The notes below the pieces were generated by a model. The model had not been told where the DNA came from, ran no database searches, and saw only the letters and a list, made by a program, of their open reading frames with translations. A stretch of DNA of 64,000 nucleotides from Eretmocerus hayati (Eukaryota > Arthropoda > Insecta > Hymenoptera > Aphelinidae): positions 12,875,736-12,939,735 of the forward strand of contig CM056742.1 in NCBI GenBank assembly GCA_029851415.1, read 5' to 3'. A program made the position numbers and the translations under genes. Shown in pieces: positions 41,801 through 53,901 of the stretch. Numbering within the stretch: position 1 is the first letter of the stretch; every line of letters starts with the position of its first letter.

Positions 41801-44425
41801 GGTTGACGGTGCCTACTGACATTATACAGAGTTTAAACATGTCATGGCCCTTGCCCCAGAACGAAGAGCAATCGCCTTTTTACGACAAAAACAATAATAC
41901 TCACGATTTGCGGCCCTTGGCTAAGCTTCATTTTTCTTTGATAGAAATTTCAGGCGAAAAGTGTGGTAAACTCAGAGAAAAAGGTAATTTTCTATACATA
42001 TGTATATCAACGGTTCCTCCATAGAATATTACAACCAATATGATTTTTAAACTTGTATCTTTCGAGCAATAGCAAAAGTTTTACTTTAAGATTTGTACTT
42101 TTACCATCAGTGCTTGTTCATTTTGCACGACTCCTATAGATAAAAACCTGAATCAGCCGGTATCTTTGATTTCTATAAAAAATAATTCTAACTCTGATTT
42201 TTCTATTCATCCAACGCACAGACGATTGCACAACAGAATGGAGTTCGTGGAGCGAATGCTCAGCCGACTGCGGTGACGGTATTTCAAAGCGGACAAGGAA
42301 TATAAGAAAATCATTCACAGGTCAAGATTGTACAGCTCACCTAGAAGAATTTCAAGTCTGCCGAGCAACTAGAGATTGGTAAAAAGATGTTATTTTATAT
42401 ACTTTCCAAGATTTTCCTCCGGGAAATTTTTCTTTTCCAATATAAGATGAAAAATCAGTTCACCCCTCATCTTGCAAGATATCAAAAAATTCTTTTTGTT
42501 CAGCCCGAAGGAAGTCTCGGAAGAAGATTGCGCTCTGACGGAATGGGGCGAATGGTCAAGATGTCAGAAAAGCTGCGGACAGGAGGCTATGACAAGAGCT
42601 CGATCTTTCCAGTGGCCAGACAATTCAGAAGATTGTCAAAAGCAATTTGGACCTTTGGTAGTGGAAGAAAAGATGGATTGCGGGAATCCGCCTTGTCCTA
42701 ATGATAATTATGTGAGTAAACATTTTTCTTACTCTGTTGAGGATTTTCGTCATTTGTCATTTGTGATAAAATCGGCTTATTGGAGATTTTTTTTTTTTCT
42801 TACAGCTGTGTGCGGATGATCGATACAATGAGTGGATGGAGTGGTCACCTTGCTCAGTTACCGTTGGTACTGGTATCAGATATCGAAGAAGGACAATCAA
42901 GGTATATTTTGATGAATTTGAATTTTGATCTGATGATTTGAATTTTGTTGTGTTAGGAATCTCAGAAGGTCACTCTATTCTCAAGGGTCTTGAATTGGAG
43001 GATTATTCTGACTCATAATATTTGTGATTACGCAGGAACATCTAAAACGAGTCCCGATAGAATCTGATGATTCAGATAGAGATTATGGATATAGTGCTTG
43101 TTTATATGATAAGGATACATGTGAGGCAGCTCCTCCGATTTTTGAATCTGAAGTGAGGAGATATAACAATTTAGATGCATTGCCAAATTATGATGGAATC
43201 TCGGGAGATTCGTCTGCATATACTGCTGAGGATACAGGTATGTTAAATACTCGAAAAGTTTCTTGAGACCTCTGAGATTCAAGCTCATTAGGAAACGATC
43301 TTTGAAATTATCTGGGGAAGAGGGACAAAAGTTCAATTTATCTTTTATCCGAGGTCCCTGTCCTCAAAATGAATCAGCTTATTAGAAAAATATCTGCATT
43401 AGTATTTAGCTTTTTCGTGTACTTGATGGATTATTTAGTTGTAGAAAAAATCAGCTCGATCCATCTTTGAAATTAGATCACGGATTAAATCATATTGCGC
43501 CTGAAGTCGAGTCTCACCGTAAATGAAACTGTAAAAGATTTTTTAGTCTTTATTTCGAGGTAATACTAGCCCGGAGACAATACTTCTTTCCAAGAAGCCT
43601 AATCAATCGCTGGCTTTTCTTTTGTGAAATGGCATATTTTCATTTTTTCCTAGGGATCCAGTTAATCAAAATTATTCTCTGGACTATACATTGATAAGAT
43701 AATAAAAATGTATGTGAAACCAATTTTTTTTCAAGATCAAAAGTGTCCGGATTCCGTAATAATTTAATAGCATCCACGTAGAGTTTGTAATTTATATCAG
43801 AGTTGAGCCCTTCAACGGTAGAAATGAAAAGACATTGAAATATTCACACATTTGCACAAGATAAATACGCATAGAATTGATGAGCTATAGATCTGAAGCT
43901 AGCGTTGAAAAGTTGCTAATTAGAGTCGTTTTCCTATAAAACTTTACCGACAGCGCAGAGTTAATCCATACAGATATCTATTATACAGATTTATTCATTT
44001 GATGGATGTACTCGAGTGCGGAGAACGAATTGATTTCATTTATAATCTCATCTTCAAATGGAAATATCAGGATTCGAGAACGATTATATGAATAAAAAGG
44101 TGACTAGGATATCTTTTTGTAGGTTTGCTGGTCGACTGTGTCATGTCAGCTTGGAGTCCGTGGACCAAATGTAGAAATTGTCAAGATGTTAGGACCAGAC
44201 AAAAAACCGTTATAGTGAGTAGAGAATTTGTTATTGTGGGTATGATCGTGGACCTTCACATAAACCCCAACGGTCTTGCATTTCTGAATTATAGCTGTTG
44301 ATAATGTGGATCAATATTGTTCACAGGTTCATCCAAAGAATGGCGGAAGATTGTGTCCTCCACGGAAATCAACGATGGAAACACAAGAATGCAAATATGT
44401 ATTGAATAACTGTAAGAACAGATAG
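38857..44425 (+). CDS. F-spondin-like secreted matrix protein, 13 exons
   Basis: Exons 38857-39061, 39137-39380, 39571-39745, 39813-39977, 41034-41157, 41225-41355, 41791-41983, 42222-42378, 42504-42711, 42806-42901, 43036-43237, 44123-44214, 44327-44425; all GT..AG with matching phases, 696 residues. A signal peptide (MFGCFLFFLFIPSILS, from an internal Met at 11) may be the true start. A reeler-like domain spans about 27-185 and Spondin_N about 195-390 (SPDWFIGVSSLELC, NLYPYDAG). Four thrombospondin type 1 repeats follow (exons 8, 9, 10-11, 12-13; WSSWSEC, WGEWSRC, WMEWSPC, WSPWTKC). Vertebrate F-spondin has six. The third repeat reads CSVTVGTG, lacking the usual second Cys. Spondins are secreted proteins of extracellular matrix and axon guidance; orthology within the family is not settled. 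Confidence 0.92.
39978..41033 (+). other. 1.06-kb intron of the F-spondin-like gene
   Basis: The largest but one intron of the gene. It begins GTGAGT and ends TTCAG. The section around 40110-40140 (GTCCAAAGTTTGTGTACACC) resembles the terminal wording of Tc1-type elements, but no partner end was found. No coding potential is seen. Confidence 0.45.
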
Positions 44426-44870
44426 CCTGTAGGATAATTTTTTAAACAATATTTTTACGAAGCTATAGTTTTGTAAATTTGATAGCAAGAGAAACTATTT
44501 ATTTTATTTCAAACACTCGAATCAAAACTTCCTGTACGAGCTACATTTGTAATTGTAAAATACTGTGCAAAGTATGTCAAAAGAATATGAATTCCGTTGT
44601 ATTTGAGCAGAATATGTATGGTACATTTGAAATCCTTGAATTAAAAATACGGCTACGTGACCCAGACTTCCTCTTGCTTTTGATTTTTTCGTAGGTCTGC
44701 TCACATGCGATAATTCAATTTGATGGGAATCAACTATTTCGAAGATTCTATAGAATTTCCTCATTGATGAACCACTGCGAGAGCCCAGCTTTGTGAATCA
44801 AATCCGGTTTCGCGTTATGAGATTTATTATTTGGAAGGAAGTTCTTTCAACTCTTATCATAGTACTTTAT

Positions 44871-44978
44871 GACACTGCACGTGGACGGGTAGTTTTGTAC
44901 GAAGGATTGGTTATGACACGAGCGAAGCGAGTGTTATAAGTCCTTCGTAACAAAACCACCCTATCCCCACGCAGTGTC
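44871..44978. mobile_element. Short foldback element
   Basis: Arms GACACTGCACGTGG.. and ..CCCCACGCAGTGTC meet at GACACGAGCGAAGCGAGTGT. Arms are about 50 bp with a few mismatches. No coding sequence. Confidence 0.65.
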
Positions 44979-46391
44979 GTACATTATTTTATGTTACGAA
45001 TGCTCAAAAATCATGTTTAAGTTGCGACTTTTGGGCACTAATAACATGAAGAAAATGTATGTTGGACCTCCAAAGTCTCGAATATGCGCAAAAATATCTG
45101 TCTCCAATTAAAGATGCCTGCATGATTCAAAATTGCAGAAAATCAACGAGAAGGCTACAAGAACAACTGAAAAATGTTCATTCCAAAAAGGAATGCAAGA
45201 TTTTGCACCGGAATATGTTTTTTTTTAAATGTTGAGAATCTGGTCTCACAAAGGTTGTAAGTTCTAGCGAAAAAAAATCGTGGAAGATTCTCAAAGACAC
45301 ATTTGAAAAGAAAATACCTAGCGTGCTATAAGGCTCCAAAAATTATGCCGTTGTCTGCAATGTTTCCAAATGACTGTGCAGAAGATCGTTAGGCCATGAG
45401 AATAGAGTCGACGCCACAGTGGGGAAAAAATCGGAAGTTGGCACAATTATGCGTTACTATTAGAATGGCGATATAAGTGTTTCAAAAACGAAAATTGTAG
45501 CTTTTTTCATAAGGAATCTGAATCCTTTTTCCGCGAGTATCGTCTACAGCTCGTATGATAAGGGGATACATGAAAACGTGAAAACCAACCAAAAAACGAG
45601 GTACTAGGGATTTAACTCGGAGGTGAAGCGTTTTACGTCGATTTTGATGGAAAACAAGAACGTGGCAATTTTTGAACAAATTTCTTCCTACCCCGAGTTT
45701 CTCGAAAATAGGCAATTTTTTGAGTTTTTTTAACCTACACTTTTCGGAAATATGCTAGCGATAATATTCATAGGATTAGAGTCCATCCATCAGACCGAAA
45801 AACGATTGTCTCAAGGGTTAATCACCAGTGAAACCAGTCTACAGAATTCCTATACTTACATCACGATTTGCTGAAAAGCTGTAGCGAATCGTAATGCAGA
45901 TCGACACATTCAGGGCGTATTTGGAGCCATCCGCGTGTTACCCATACTTTCCCGTAATTGTGTGTAGGAGAGAATATAATTGTGGAATCTAATTCGATGA
46001 GACAATGAGTTTCTTCGTAAAATATTGAACACGTTCTTTCAATAGAGACCAAACATGCAATCACTCGTACTGTCAGGTCAATATTGTGTCATACCCGTGT
46101 AAGGTGAAGATATATTGAAACTTGAAATGGGGGTAAGCTTAGCTGTCACTTGCCTTTTGCAGCGAGGTTTATCCGTAAAGCTGACAGTTTTTCAGCAGTG
46201 ATATTGAGTAATACCGGGATTACATCTTTCGCGGTTTCTCATTTGGAAGAGAGCTTGCACTTATCCTTCATTCTGTTCGGCTCCGAGGTCAAGCTTTTGG
46301 TCAATTTCAAGTCAATGTGATCGAAGAATTCGATCTCGGAAGTGTTCCCAAACATAATTTTCATTTTAGATCGAGTCGAATTTCATAATTT
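44979..46391. other. Intergenic DNA, nothing recognised
   Basis: No protein-like frame and no clear repeat boundary on either strand. Confidence 0.45.
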
Positions 46392-46677
46392 CCATTCTGT
46401 CCATGCTGAAAATAATTCTGTGGGTCCCCATACGACATCGTGGAACCTGGCCCTGGAGAAATTCCCAATCTTGTTTTTCACAAAATTTGGCAATGGAGAC
46501 GTGTAGCATACCAATTTTGATCGTAATCGACCAGATTCAACCATTTTTGGAAGAGAAATGGACAAAATTTGTATGCTACACGTCAAGTGTCAAGATTAAA
46601 CATTTTTCCAGGGCCAAGTCCCACGAAGTCCCATGGAATCCCATGGGGTCCCACGGCATTATTTCCAGCGCGAATGG
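46392..46677. mobile_element. Foldback element, ~286 bp
   Basis: Opposed arms share CCATTC..AATAATTC..GTGGG, CTGGCCCTGG/CCAGGGCCA, CCCAATCTTG/CAAGATTAAA and GACGTGTAGCATACC/GTATGCTACACGTC. The copies are diverged, so it is old. No ORF. Confidence 0.65.
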
Positions 46678-47398
46678 ACATGTGTAGGAGTTGAAGTATC
46701 ACTTTACTATTCAAGGTAGAAAACGCCAATTTCTTGTGAACACATCTCCATCAGAACCTTTACGCAGGATGACAATTGAATTATATAAACGTGTAATCAT
46801 GAAGTGACTTCCGAAGAAATTCAATTAACAGGTAAATATGATATGACTGTGTACAATTCCGAGGAACCGGAATGAGGATCGGAAATTTTGCTCGTATGGA
46901 GGAAACAATTCGCATTATAGAGAGAACAGGCCTATAAGAACCTATGTATAACAATCCTGGAGGGACCAAAATTTTGTTCGTACTGACCAAGCAATTCATC
47001 TTAAATGAGTTCGTGATGATGAGGGATCACTTTAAGATTATCCAAAGACTCGATAATCCCTTAGCTGTAACCATGTCCCTTTGCCACCTGGGATGGAGGA
47101 TGAAAGCAATCAAGTCCATCAAAATTCTAAACTGGTGCGCAGTTCCATTCAAGTGTTCTTGATGGATAGACCTGCTCATCACTCTTATAGCCTCAAACAT
47201 CGATGAAAGTATTCAATCGATTCCAACACATCGATAGAGAACCAGGAGATGTTTTACGCTTTGTCATGTGGAATCCTTTACAGATGAAGGCTAAACTTGT
47301 CCTTGCAGATTTAGAGCAAATGACTGACTTAATTAATAATCGCCAATGATTTATCGATCACGTGCGAGGAGTGGGAGTATATTGATTACGCTCATGAA
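46678..47398. other. Intergenic DNA, nothing recognised
   Basis: No supported coding region, RNA gene or repeat end. Confidence 0.45.
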
Positions 47399-47400
47399 TA

Positions 47401-48235
47401 AGGTAAGTGTACCCAACTTGCCTCTGTACCCAACTTGCCCCCATATGCCGATCTCGGGGATGGGCACTCCTTGGCCCCCCGGCAATTTTTTTTCACGTTT
47501 GTTATGTTAAAATATGAGAAAATACGTAGTTTTCATCGACCCCGGATAATTTCTGCGTTCTCCAGAAAATATAAAGTGAGTTTTCCATTTTTCGTGTTTG
47601 CACAGCTAAGAAATCGCCGAGGAAATCGCGTTCACTAAAACCGGTGCCAATTCATTTTTATTCGACCAATCTTGACGTACCTTAGCGCATTCGATTCCTT
47701 GTCTCAAGACCTTCAAAATCCGCTCTTCAAAATGGCAAAACTCTGATTTTGAGCGATTTTATGTACAAAACACGGAGATGATTTGAGAATCAAGAAAGCC
47801 TACATCGGAGTGTACCCAACATGCCCCCATATGGTTATCTCGAAAAGGCGTGCAGTATGGCTTTTTTAACCACTCAGAGGGTGCTCATCGCGTCAAAATA
47901 AGCCGAAAACAGTGTTTTGGGCCAGCTAAAAGCTACAAATGTCGCTGCACGGTGATCAAAACGGATCAAAGCGATTTTATGCACTTTATCGCCGATTTAC
48001 ATTGTTTTAAATGATGGGGGCAAGTTGGGTACACACTTTTGTAAACTCTCAAAAATCACCTTTTGGGAGAATTCAAACAGCTCGGCTCCAGTTCATTCAA
48101 ATCGGTCTTATCTTAGCTCATTTTGAAGGTCTTGAGACAAGCTTCAAAATGAGTTGAGGTACGTTGAAAAATATTGAAATGGGCCAGAGTTATTAAGAAA
48201 ATGGCTTAATGGGGGCAAGTTGGGTACACTTACCT
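47401..48235. mobile_element. TA-flanked element, TIR AGGTAAGTGTACCCAACTTG, copy 2
   Basis: 835 bp, flanked by TA (47399-47400, 48236-48237), in inverse orientation to the copy at 36600-37411. The word GTACCCAACTTGCCCCCAT appears at both ends, again just inside the left end, and internally near 47812 and 48020. There is no transposase. It is less diverged at its ends than copy 1. Confidence 0.82.
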
Positions 48236-48421
48236 TACATATTAATCGGGGTGAGGGGCTGATGAAAAGTGAGTTCCACATTTCATTCAGTATTTATAGG
48301 GCTATACATCTATTAAATGCAAGACACTTGTGAAAGTTATATGCAACTTATTACCGTCGACTACTACGCCCATCAATAATTGATCTGTACAAAAGTTTCA
48401 ATGAGTATATTACGTTCTAGT

Positions 48422-48580
48422 AGGTACACTTGGTAACAACGAATACTTTCCGAAGGTGTCTAATCTTACGCATTCCAACCAATGTCACTTACCAACACAA
48501 CCTCACACCGACGTTGTTTCGAATTCGGAAGCGTAAGATTTGACATTTTCGGAAAGTATTCGTTGTCACCAAGTGTACCT
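48422..48580. mobile_element. 159-bp MITE, TIR AGGTACACTTGGTAACAACG
   Basis: Near-perfect terminal arms of over 30 bp (AGGTACACTTGG..ACTTTCCGAA and inverse), with weaker matching further in. The ends resemble those of the MITE at 52237-52611, suggesting one family. Target duplication not resolved. Confidence 0.75.
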
Positions 48581-48589
48581 GGGCATTTA

Positions 48590-49320
48590 AGATTCGTATG
48601 ATTTTCAGGTATACTTTGACCTCCTACAGACAATTCTGCTAATCATTCAAAGCCAAAAATTTTCAGAAAGGGGATGTAAAACAGCGTAGAATCTATATTT
48701 CATAGATTGCGCCCTTTTTCAGGTCCTTTTTATTATACGCTTTTATTCCTCTTCACTTCAGCCATTTTTCGTTCATGCGTTTCCGGTACATAGCTAGTCA
48801 GCATTAGGTGGCGGCGCAGGCGGCCGGTGCCTCGCTGTAAGAGCAAGAGAGAGAGAGCCTTTTCGTCGTACACGTGCTTCCGGTACTGAGCTAGTCAGCG
48901 GGAGTGAAGTTTTAGGTTAGATATCGCTCTTGGTAATTTTCACGCACGTAAGCTTCATCTCGCGTCTCTCTCTTTCTCACTCTGTCTCTCTCCTTCTATA
49001 CCCTAACCTAAAATTGCATCACTGCTATGTGGCATGATGCAATTCCTACGCGTTTCCATTCCGCACGCATCAGAAGAGCGAAAGCGGACCAAGGTTGACA
49101 CCGTGGGGTTGACTAAACAACCAAACCAAACCAAACTCTGCCAAACGTTTGGTGAAAGGGGGCTTAGTATTTGGCAATCTTTTTCGATACATTCTCGCCG
49201 GCAGCTGACAGCGCGCGCACCCGCAGGCTGTCGGAATAAGAGATTACTACTACGGTTTTCACGATTTTACATTTTTAGTAGTGAAGGTGGATATGCTTTA
49301 CGCTAACCCATCTCACTAAA
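48590..49320. other. Intergenic DNA with duplicated CCGGTACnnAGCTAGTCAGC word
   Basis: The phrase TTCCGGTAC..AGCTAGTCAGC occurs twice (about 48780 and 48885). A TTTTAGGTTAG / CTAACCTAAAA pair faces inward at about 48908 and 49005. A pyrimidine-rich CTCT tract spans about 48960-49000. No gene is supported. Confidence 0.4.
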
Positions 49321-49327
49321 AAGTATA

Positions 49328-49984
49328 AAATAAAAAAAGGTTATTAAAAAATTGAGTTTTTACGATACGCTTTTATTCACAAATCTAATATTTTTCTCAA
49401 CAACTAAAAAGCATAAAATAATCTGAAATTTTATCGGCTAGCCCAGTTCATTTTGAGTAAAATCGTATGCTATGCAGTTGCTCATGTCTCTTATCGTGAA
49501 AAACAATTTTTGACCCTGGTCTTTATCCATCCCTTGGGAAACTCTCCTGACCAATTATGATGAATTTCAGAAAACATTCAATGTTCCATAATTATAGATG
49601 ATAAAAGCGTGGTGTGCTGAGCTTCCGGACAAGAAATGCATGATCTATAGACATTTTTTCAATGGCAATCGTGAATCTCAAGTCTGGGACAACAGCACTC
49701 CGCGCTTTTATCATCTATAATTATGGAACATTGAATGTTTTCTGAAATTCATCATAATTGGTCAGGAGAGTTTCCCAAGGGATGGATAAAGACCAGGGTC
49801 AAAAATTGTTTTTCACGATAAGAGGTATAGTCAACTGCATAGCATACGATTTTACTCAAAATGAACTGGGCTAGCCGATAAAATTTCAGATTATTTTATG
49901 CTTTTTAGTTGTTGAGAAAAATATTAGATTTGTGAATAAAAGCGTATCGTAAAAACTCAATTTTTTAATAACCTTTTTTTATTT
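49328..49984. mobile_element. 657-bp foldback element with ~282-bp arms
   Basis: Arms 49328-49609 and 49704-49984 are nearly perfect inverses around a ~94-bp spacer. The outer ends are AAATAAAAAAAGGTTATTAA and its inverse. The only visible differences are a few bases near GCAGTTGCTCATG / GGTATAGTCAACTGC. High arm identity suggests a young insertion or gene conversion. Confidence 0.88.
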
Positions 49985-50193
49985 CTTTCTCTTCCAGCTG
50001 CATATTTCATCATGGATCTTCTCAACATGAGAAGTAATATGCAAAAGTCATTTTATGATACAGATATAATCCGGCCTGCGTTCATTCACAAGTCGGAGGG
50101 GTACCTCGGCGAGATCAGTGGTCAACTAGAAGATCGCTTTTAGTCAAGAGGGCCTCGCATATAGTAACATCCGAGTGAACTGTGCGAGAGACT

Positions 50194-50534
50194 AAAGGGG
50201 AACACCGACCTTGCGGGTCCTGAAACTTGAAGAAACTTTGGAAATTATCTTGTTCTGGTGAGAAGTGGAGGTACCCAAAAGGTTTTTGTCCAATAGATCT
50301 TTCAGCTCCAGATTCAGCTAACGTAATTAGCATTGCCTATTAAGGACCATGTTAGTAATTCGTACATATAGATATACTGACAATGCTAATCTCTACACAT
50401 CTCCACAGCTATATCACACGATAGGAGGCCCATTGGACTTGACCCTTGGAGATACTTTCATTTTTCAGCAAAACAAGATGACTCCCAAAGTTTCGTCTAG
50501 ATCTTAAGACCCGCAAGGTTGGTGCTCCCCTTTT
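50194..50534. mobile_element. 341-bp foldback element
   Basis: The left arm AAAGGGGAACACCGACCTTG is matched by the right arm CAAGGTTGGTGCTCCCCTTT, with further inner matches (CAAAGTTTC../..GAAACTTTG, AACAAGAT/ATCTTGTT). Arms are moderately diverged. Confidence 0.7.
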
Positions 50535-50538
50535 AAGT

Positions 50539-50542
50539 GTTT

Positions 50543-50610
<68 letters not shown>
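50539..50610. repeat. (GT)n microsatellite
   Basis: About 70 bp of GT dinucleotides, interrupted only by two GTTT steps at the left end. Confidence 0.95.
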
Positions 50611-50612
<2 letters not shown>

Positions 50613-51181
50613 GTGTAAGTGTGGGCAATCAAAACAAAAACGCAGTGAGATCCTTCTTTGCCGCCTCCGCCCTTTCAGGATAAGTGGTGCGATTCCAGTA
50701 GATCAAAGAGCGAGGAAAGAAGAAACAAAAATTCGCGCACATTTGAGTAACGCATTAGGAACGAAATTCCAAGATTGGCTTTAGTGGGATATACGTGAAT
50801 GTCAATATGATCGAGAACTTTGATGAAGTCACAGCTTGAGTTTCAAATTGCTTCAAAGCTCATATTATAACGATACCCAAAGAGATACATACACGACTGA
50901 AAAGCGATGGTGGCGCCTCTAGCGGTCAAATTGGTATATTGCGAATAACAATTTTCAAGTTGGCACGATCTTATCCGTCCTTTGCAGCAGAGAATGGAGA
51001 ATGCCTAGAAACACTTGTAGACAGGAAGTAAAATGACGCGTAACCTACTGGTAAACTTTTTGTTGAAGATGACCAAAGAATGGAAGTAGCTCAACTAGAT
51101 TTGTACCCCTGATCCTGACAGGTGGCTCGAGTGGCCAAATGAGAAGGATTTCATTTCCCTTAAAGACCAAAGAAATTCGAC

Positions 51182-51489
51182 GTGTCAGCCCTGACTTTGG
51201 CGCCACCACGGGGTATTTTGCGAACTGTCCGACTGCCAATATTTGACGTTCATACTTCGGCGCGCTACTGGAACTGTATGTAAACAAAGTCGGCAAAATG
51301 TCTCATTTCAAGTATCTGACAATAGAAACAAATTTTGATGTTCATTCATTTATCGGGCACTTGGAACAATACATTTTGCCGACTTGGCTCATACAGTTTC
51401 AGCAGCGCGCCGAAATTTGAACGTCAGATGTTGGCAGTTGGGCAGTTCGCAAAATACCTGGTGGTGGCGCCAAATTCAGGCCTGACACC
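51182..51489. mobile_element. 308-bp foldback element
   Basis: Arms of about 120 bp share GTGTCAGCCCTGACTTTGGC, TTTTGCGAACTG, GGCGCGCT and GTCGGCAAAATG in opposite orientations around a ~65-bp AT-rich loop. Confidence 0.78.
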
Positions 51490-52236
51490 CCAAATCGGGG
51501 AATGCAACATCAGCGTGACATAAGTTTTTTTTTAAAGATCCTCCGATACGATCTCATAATTCAATTAGGTCCGAAGAACATGGAACGGGAATCCAACTCG
51601 ATCTATAACAAAGATTCAGCACATAAGCCGAATATGAACAGGGTTCGACCAGATCGGCAGTGCATCCAAATCACTCTAAAATTCTAAATCCACGGATGAT
51701 CATACTGGCCGTATATTATGTATCTCACAGACGGTGCATGTATTAATGAGCAATTGAATAACCTTTGAAGATCTATAAAATACGTGGGAGGAGAGGGCAA
51801 TTTGCCCGAGAACCTGTAATTCGCAATCAAATATTTATGGCACGCGAGTCGCACATTCAATTTAAAGTTCTTAGAAATACAAATCTATCAAACTCATGAC
51901 ACCTCTAAGAGTTGTGTGCAATTTAGTCCGTATGTGTATCCAAGTTTTAATTGTCGTCCACTGGACTCATCGATCATAAGCCGCTCGTCAGTAGCTTTTA
52001 TGTTCAGTAATATGAAAGTCGTTGGGAGCAACGCCTTCGGACTCTGGATCGGTACTATAAATCCTGAGGGACTAGATACCATATTCATACTGTTCCAGCT
52101 CTCCGTCACTGAGGTAATTATGAATTTCAAGTGCACAAGACGTCTCAAAGTCCGTGGAATATTCCTATCCGTTTCTGTTGATTAAATTTAAAGGAGTCGT
52201 GTAACTGCGACCCGTCATTTTCGATGAGTGATCTTG
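51490..52236. other. Intergenic DNA, nothing recognised
   Basis: No supported gene on either strand. The overlapping opposed ORFs at 51894-52185 show no family features. Confidence 0.4.
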
Positions 52237-52611
52237 GTACACTTGGCGGTAGTTGATTCTTTCCGAATAGGGGAACCAGTTCCTTACAGTTTCGTCGCTC
52301 TCATGCGAATTCAGCGCTCCGCCCATTCTCTCGACACATGAGAAACAGAGAGAGGACCGAGCGGCGATAACACAACCTCAAAATATCGTCTCTTTTAACA
52401 ATCAGACTTTTCTCTTGTTTTCATATGATTCAAGCTATGACTTAGATCACATCTGCACAGTAGCAGGAAGATGTAACCTATTCGTTGATGAAGAGAAAGA
52501 TGATGAGAGGGTTGTCTGAGCGCGGCGCAAGTTCCCGTATCGCATGAGAGCGACGAAACTGTGAGGAACTGGTTCCCCTATTCGGAAAGAATCAACTACC
52601 GCCAAGTGCAC
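52237..52611. mobile_element. 375-bp MITE with ~72-bp TIRs, GTACACTTGGCGG ends
   Basis: Terminal arms of about 72 bp match almost perfectly (GTACACTTGGCGGTAGTTGA.. and inverse). The TACACTTGG and CTTTCCGAA words are shared with the MITE at 48422-48580, pointing to a common family. Exact target duplication not resolved. Confidence 0.8.
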
Positions 52612-53900
52612 ACGATGATTTGCGGCTGATGACAAGTTCAGATAAGCATGAGAAATAACCATGAATCGCGAAATTACCTAGGATGGGATTTTACAGTACT
52701 GGGAAATCCTACTACCTGGAATTTTCACAGAATAATGTGAAGGTTATGGCCAGAAAGAAACTTCAGCTCCATTTGAGTGTTAAAAATTTGAGTTTACAGG
52801 AGAGAGATCCTGAAATCCGAATCCGTATACTGTTAGCACTAAAAATCATGCACATCACACCTCTTTTGGCCTCAATTAATCTAGCTTGACAGGAACGACA
52901 CGTCAAGTAGAGCGAATGATGAACGATTACAGAATCTGTTGGACATCGGAGGAGCTCAATAAGAGGACCAAAATGTGATATCGCAATCTCCGGCATCCAA
53001 GTACAAAGTGACGAACAGCTACACCAAAAAACTCCACGCCGGATATTTTGCAGAGAGAAAGTTTCGTATAGCAAAGAAAAATCTCACCGTTGGAAGGCCA
53101 ATGGGAATTCACATATAGCAAAATCTTGTGATATTTTGCATTATAGGGGATGTTTTCAAACGATTTCAAAATTGAGCCATGCTTTCCATGATTCTTAAGT
53201 TTGACTAGGATATTTGGATCTCCACAGAGTTTCCACGGCTGTCTTATGTCATTCCACGTGAAATTCTTCATCTGCTTCGAGAAATTCTAATGAGAAGTTG
53301 AATGGAGAATCGTGGATAGAAACTAGCGAAGATCTTTCAGATCAGGATACCAGCTGGTCTCCGTATTTTTCTCACAGGTCCATGTCTGCAATACAGAGAT
53401 ACGTTATATAAAAGATCTCGAAATAACAAATCGAATGAACCCAGATATGTTCCTTGATTAGTGTAGTGAAAAATTTCCGGTGTCAAATTTACTACCTTCG
53501 ACTTCATACCTGCGTGACATCAAAATTATAGAAAAAAGTATAAATTTATGAATTCTCAACACGAAGAATTGATCGTGGCCCAAACAAAAAGAGCAACATT
53601 CAGCCATTCTCGCTTGATTTTTGCAGTTATTCAGGAAGAGATTTCACGGCACTCATCTCCTTTCAAGTTTCGGTTGCTTGTAACTTAGAGTGAGTCAAAA
53701 TAATGTGGAAAAATGAGTCGACTTCTTTTTTGGAATCATTCCAATAATTGACAAAGATAGTTTGAATCACCATGAGTAATTCCACCAAATCACTTGAGCA
53801 AGTTCAGTTTGAATAAATTGTGACCAGATTTTGGTCCGGCAGTATGAGTTCTCATTATCGAGTAATTTTCCTCAAGGGCTGAATCCCCAAAACATTTTCG
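52612..53900. other. Intergenic DNA, nothing recognised
   Basis: Opposed short ORFs around 52683-53271 lack protein-like features. No inverted repeat was recognised. Confidence 0.4.
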
Positions 53901-53901
53901 G

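Noticed and set aside
48905..49020. TTAGG-type telomeric repeat
   Set aside because: Only isolated TTTTAGGTTAG / CTAACCTAAAA words, not a tandem array; more likely part of an inverted repeat.
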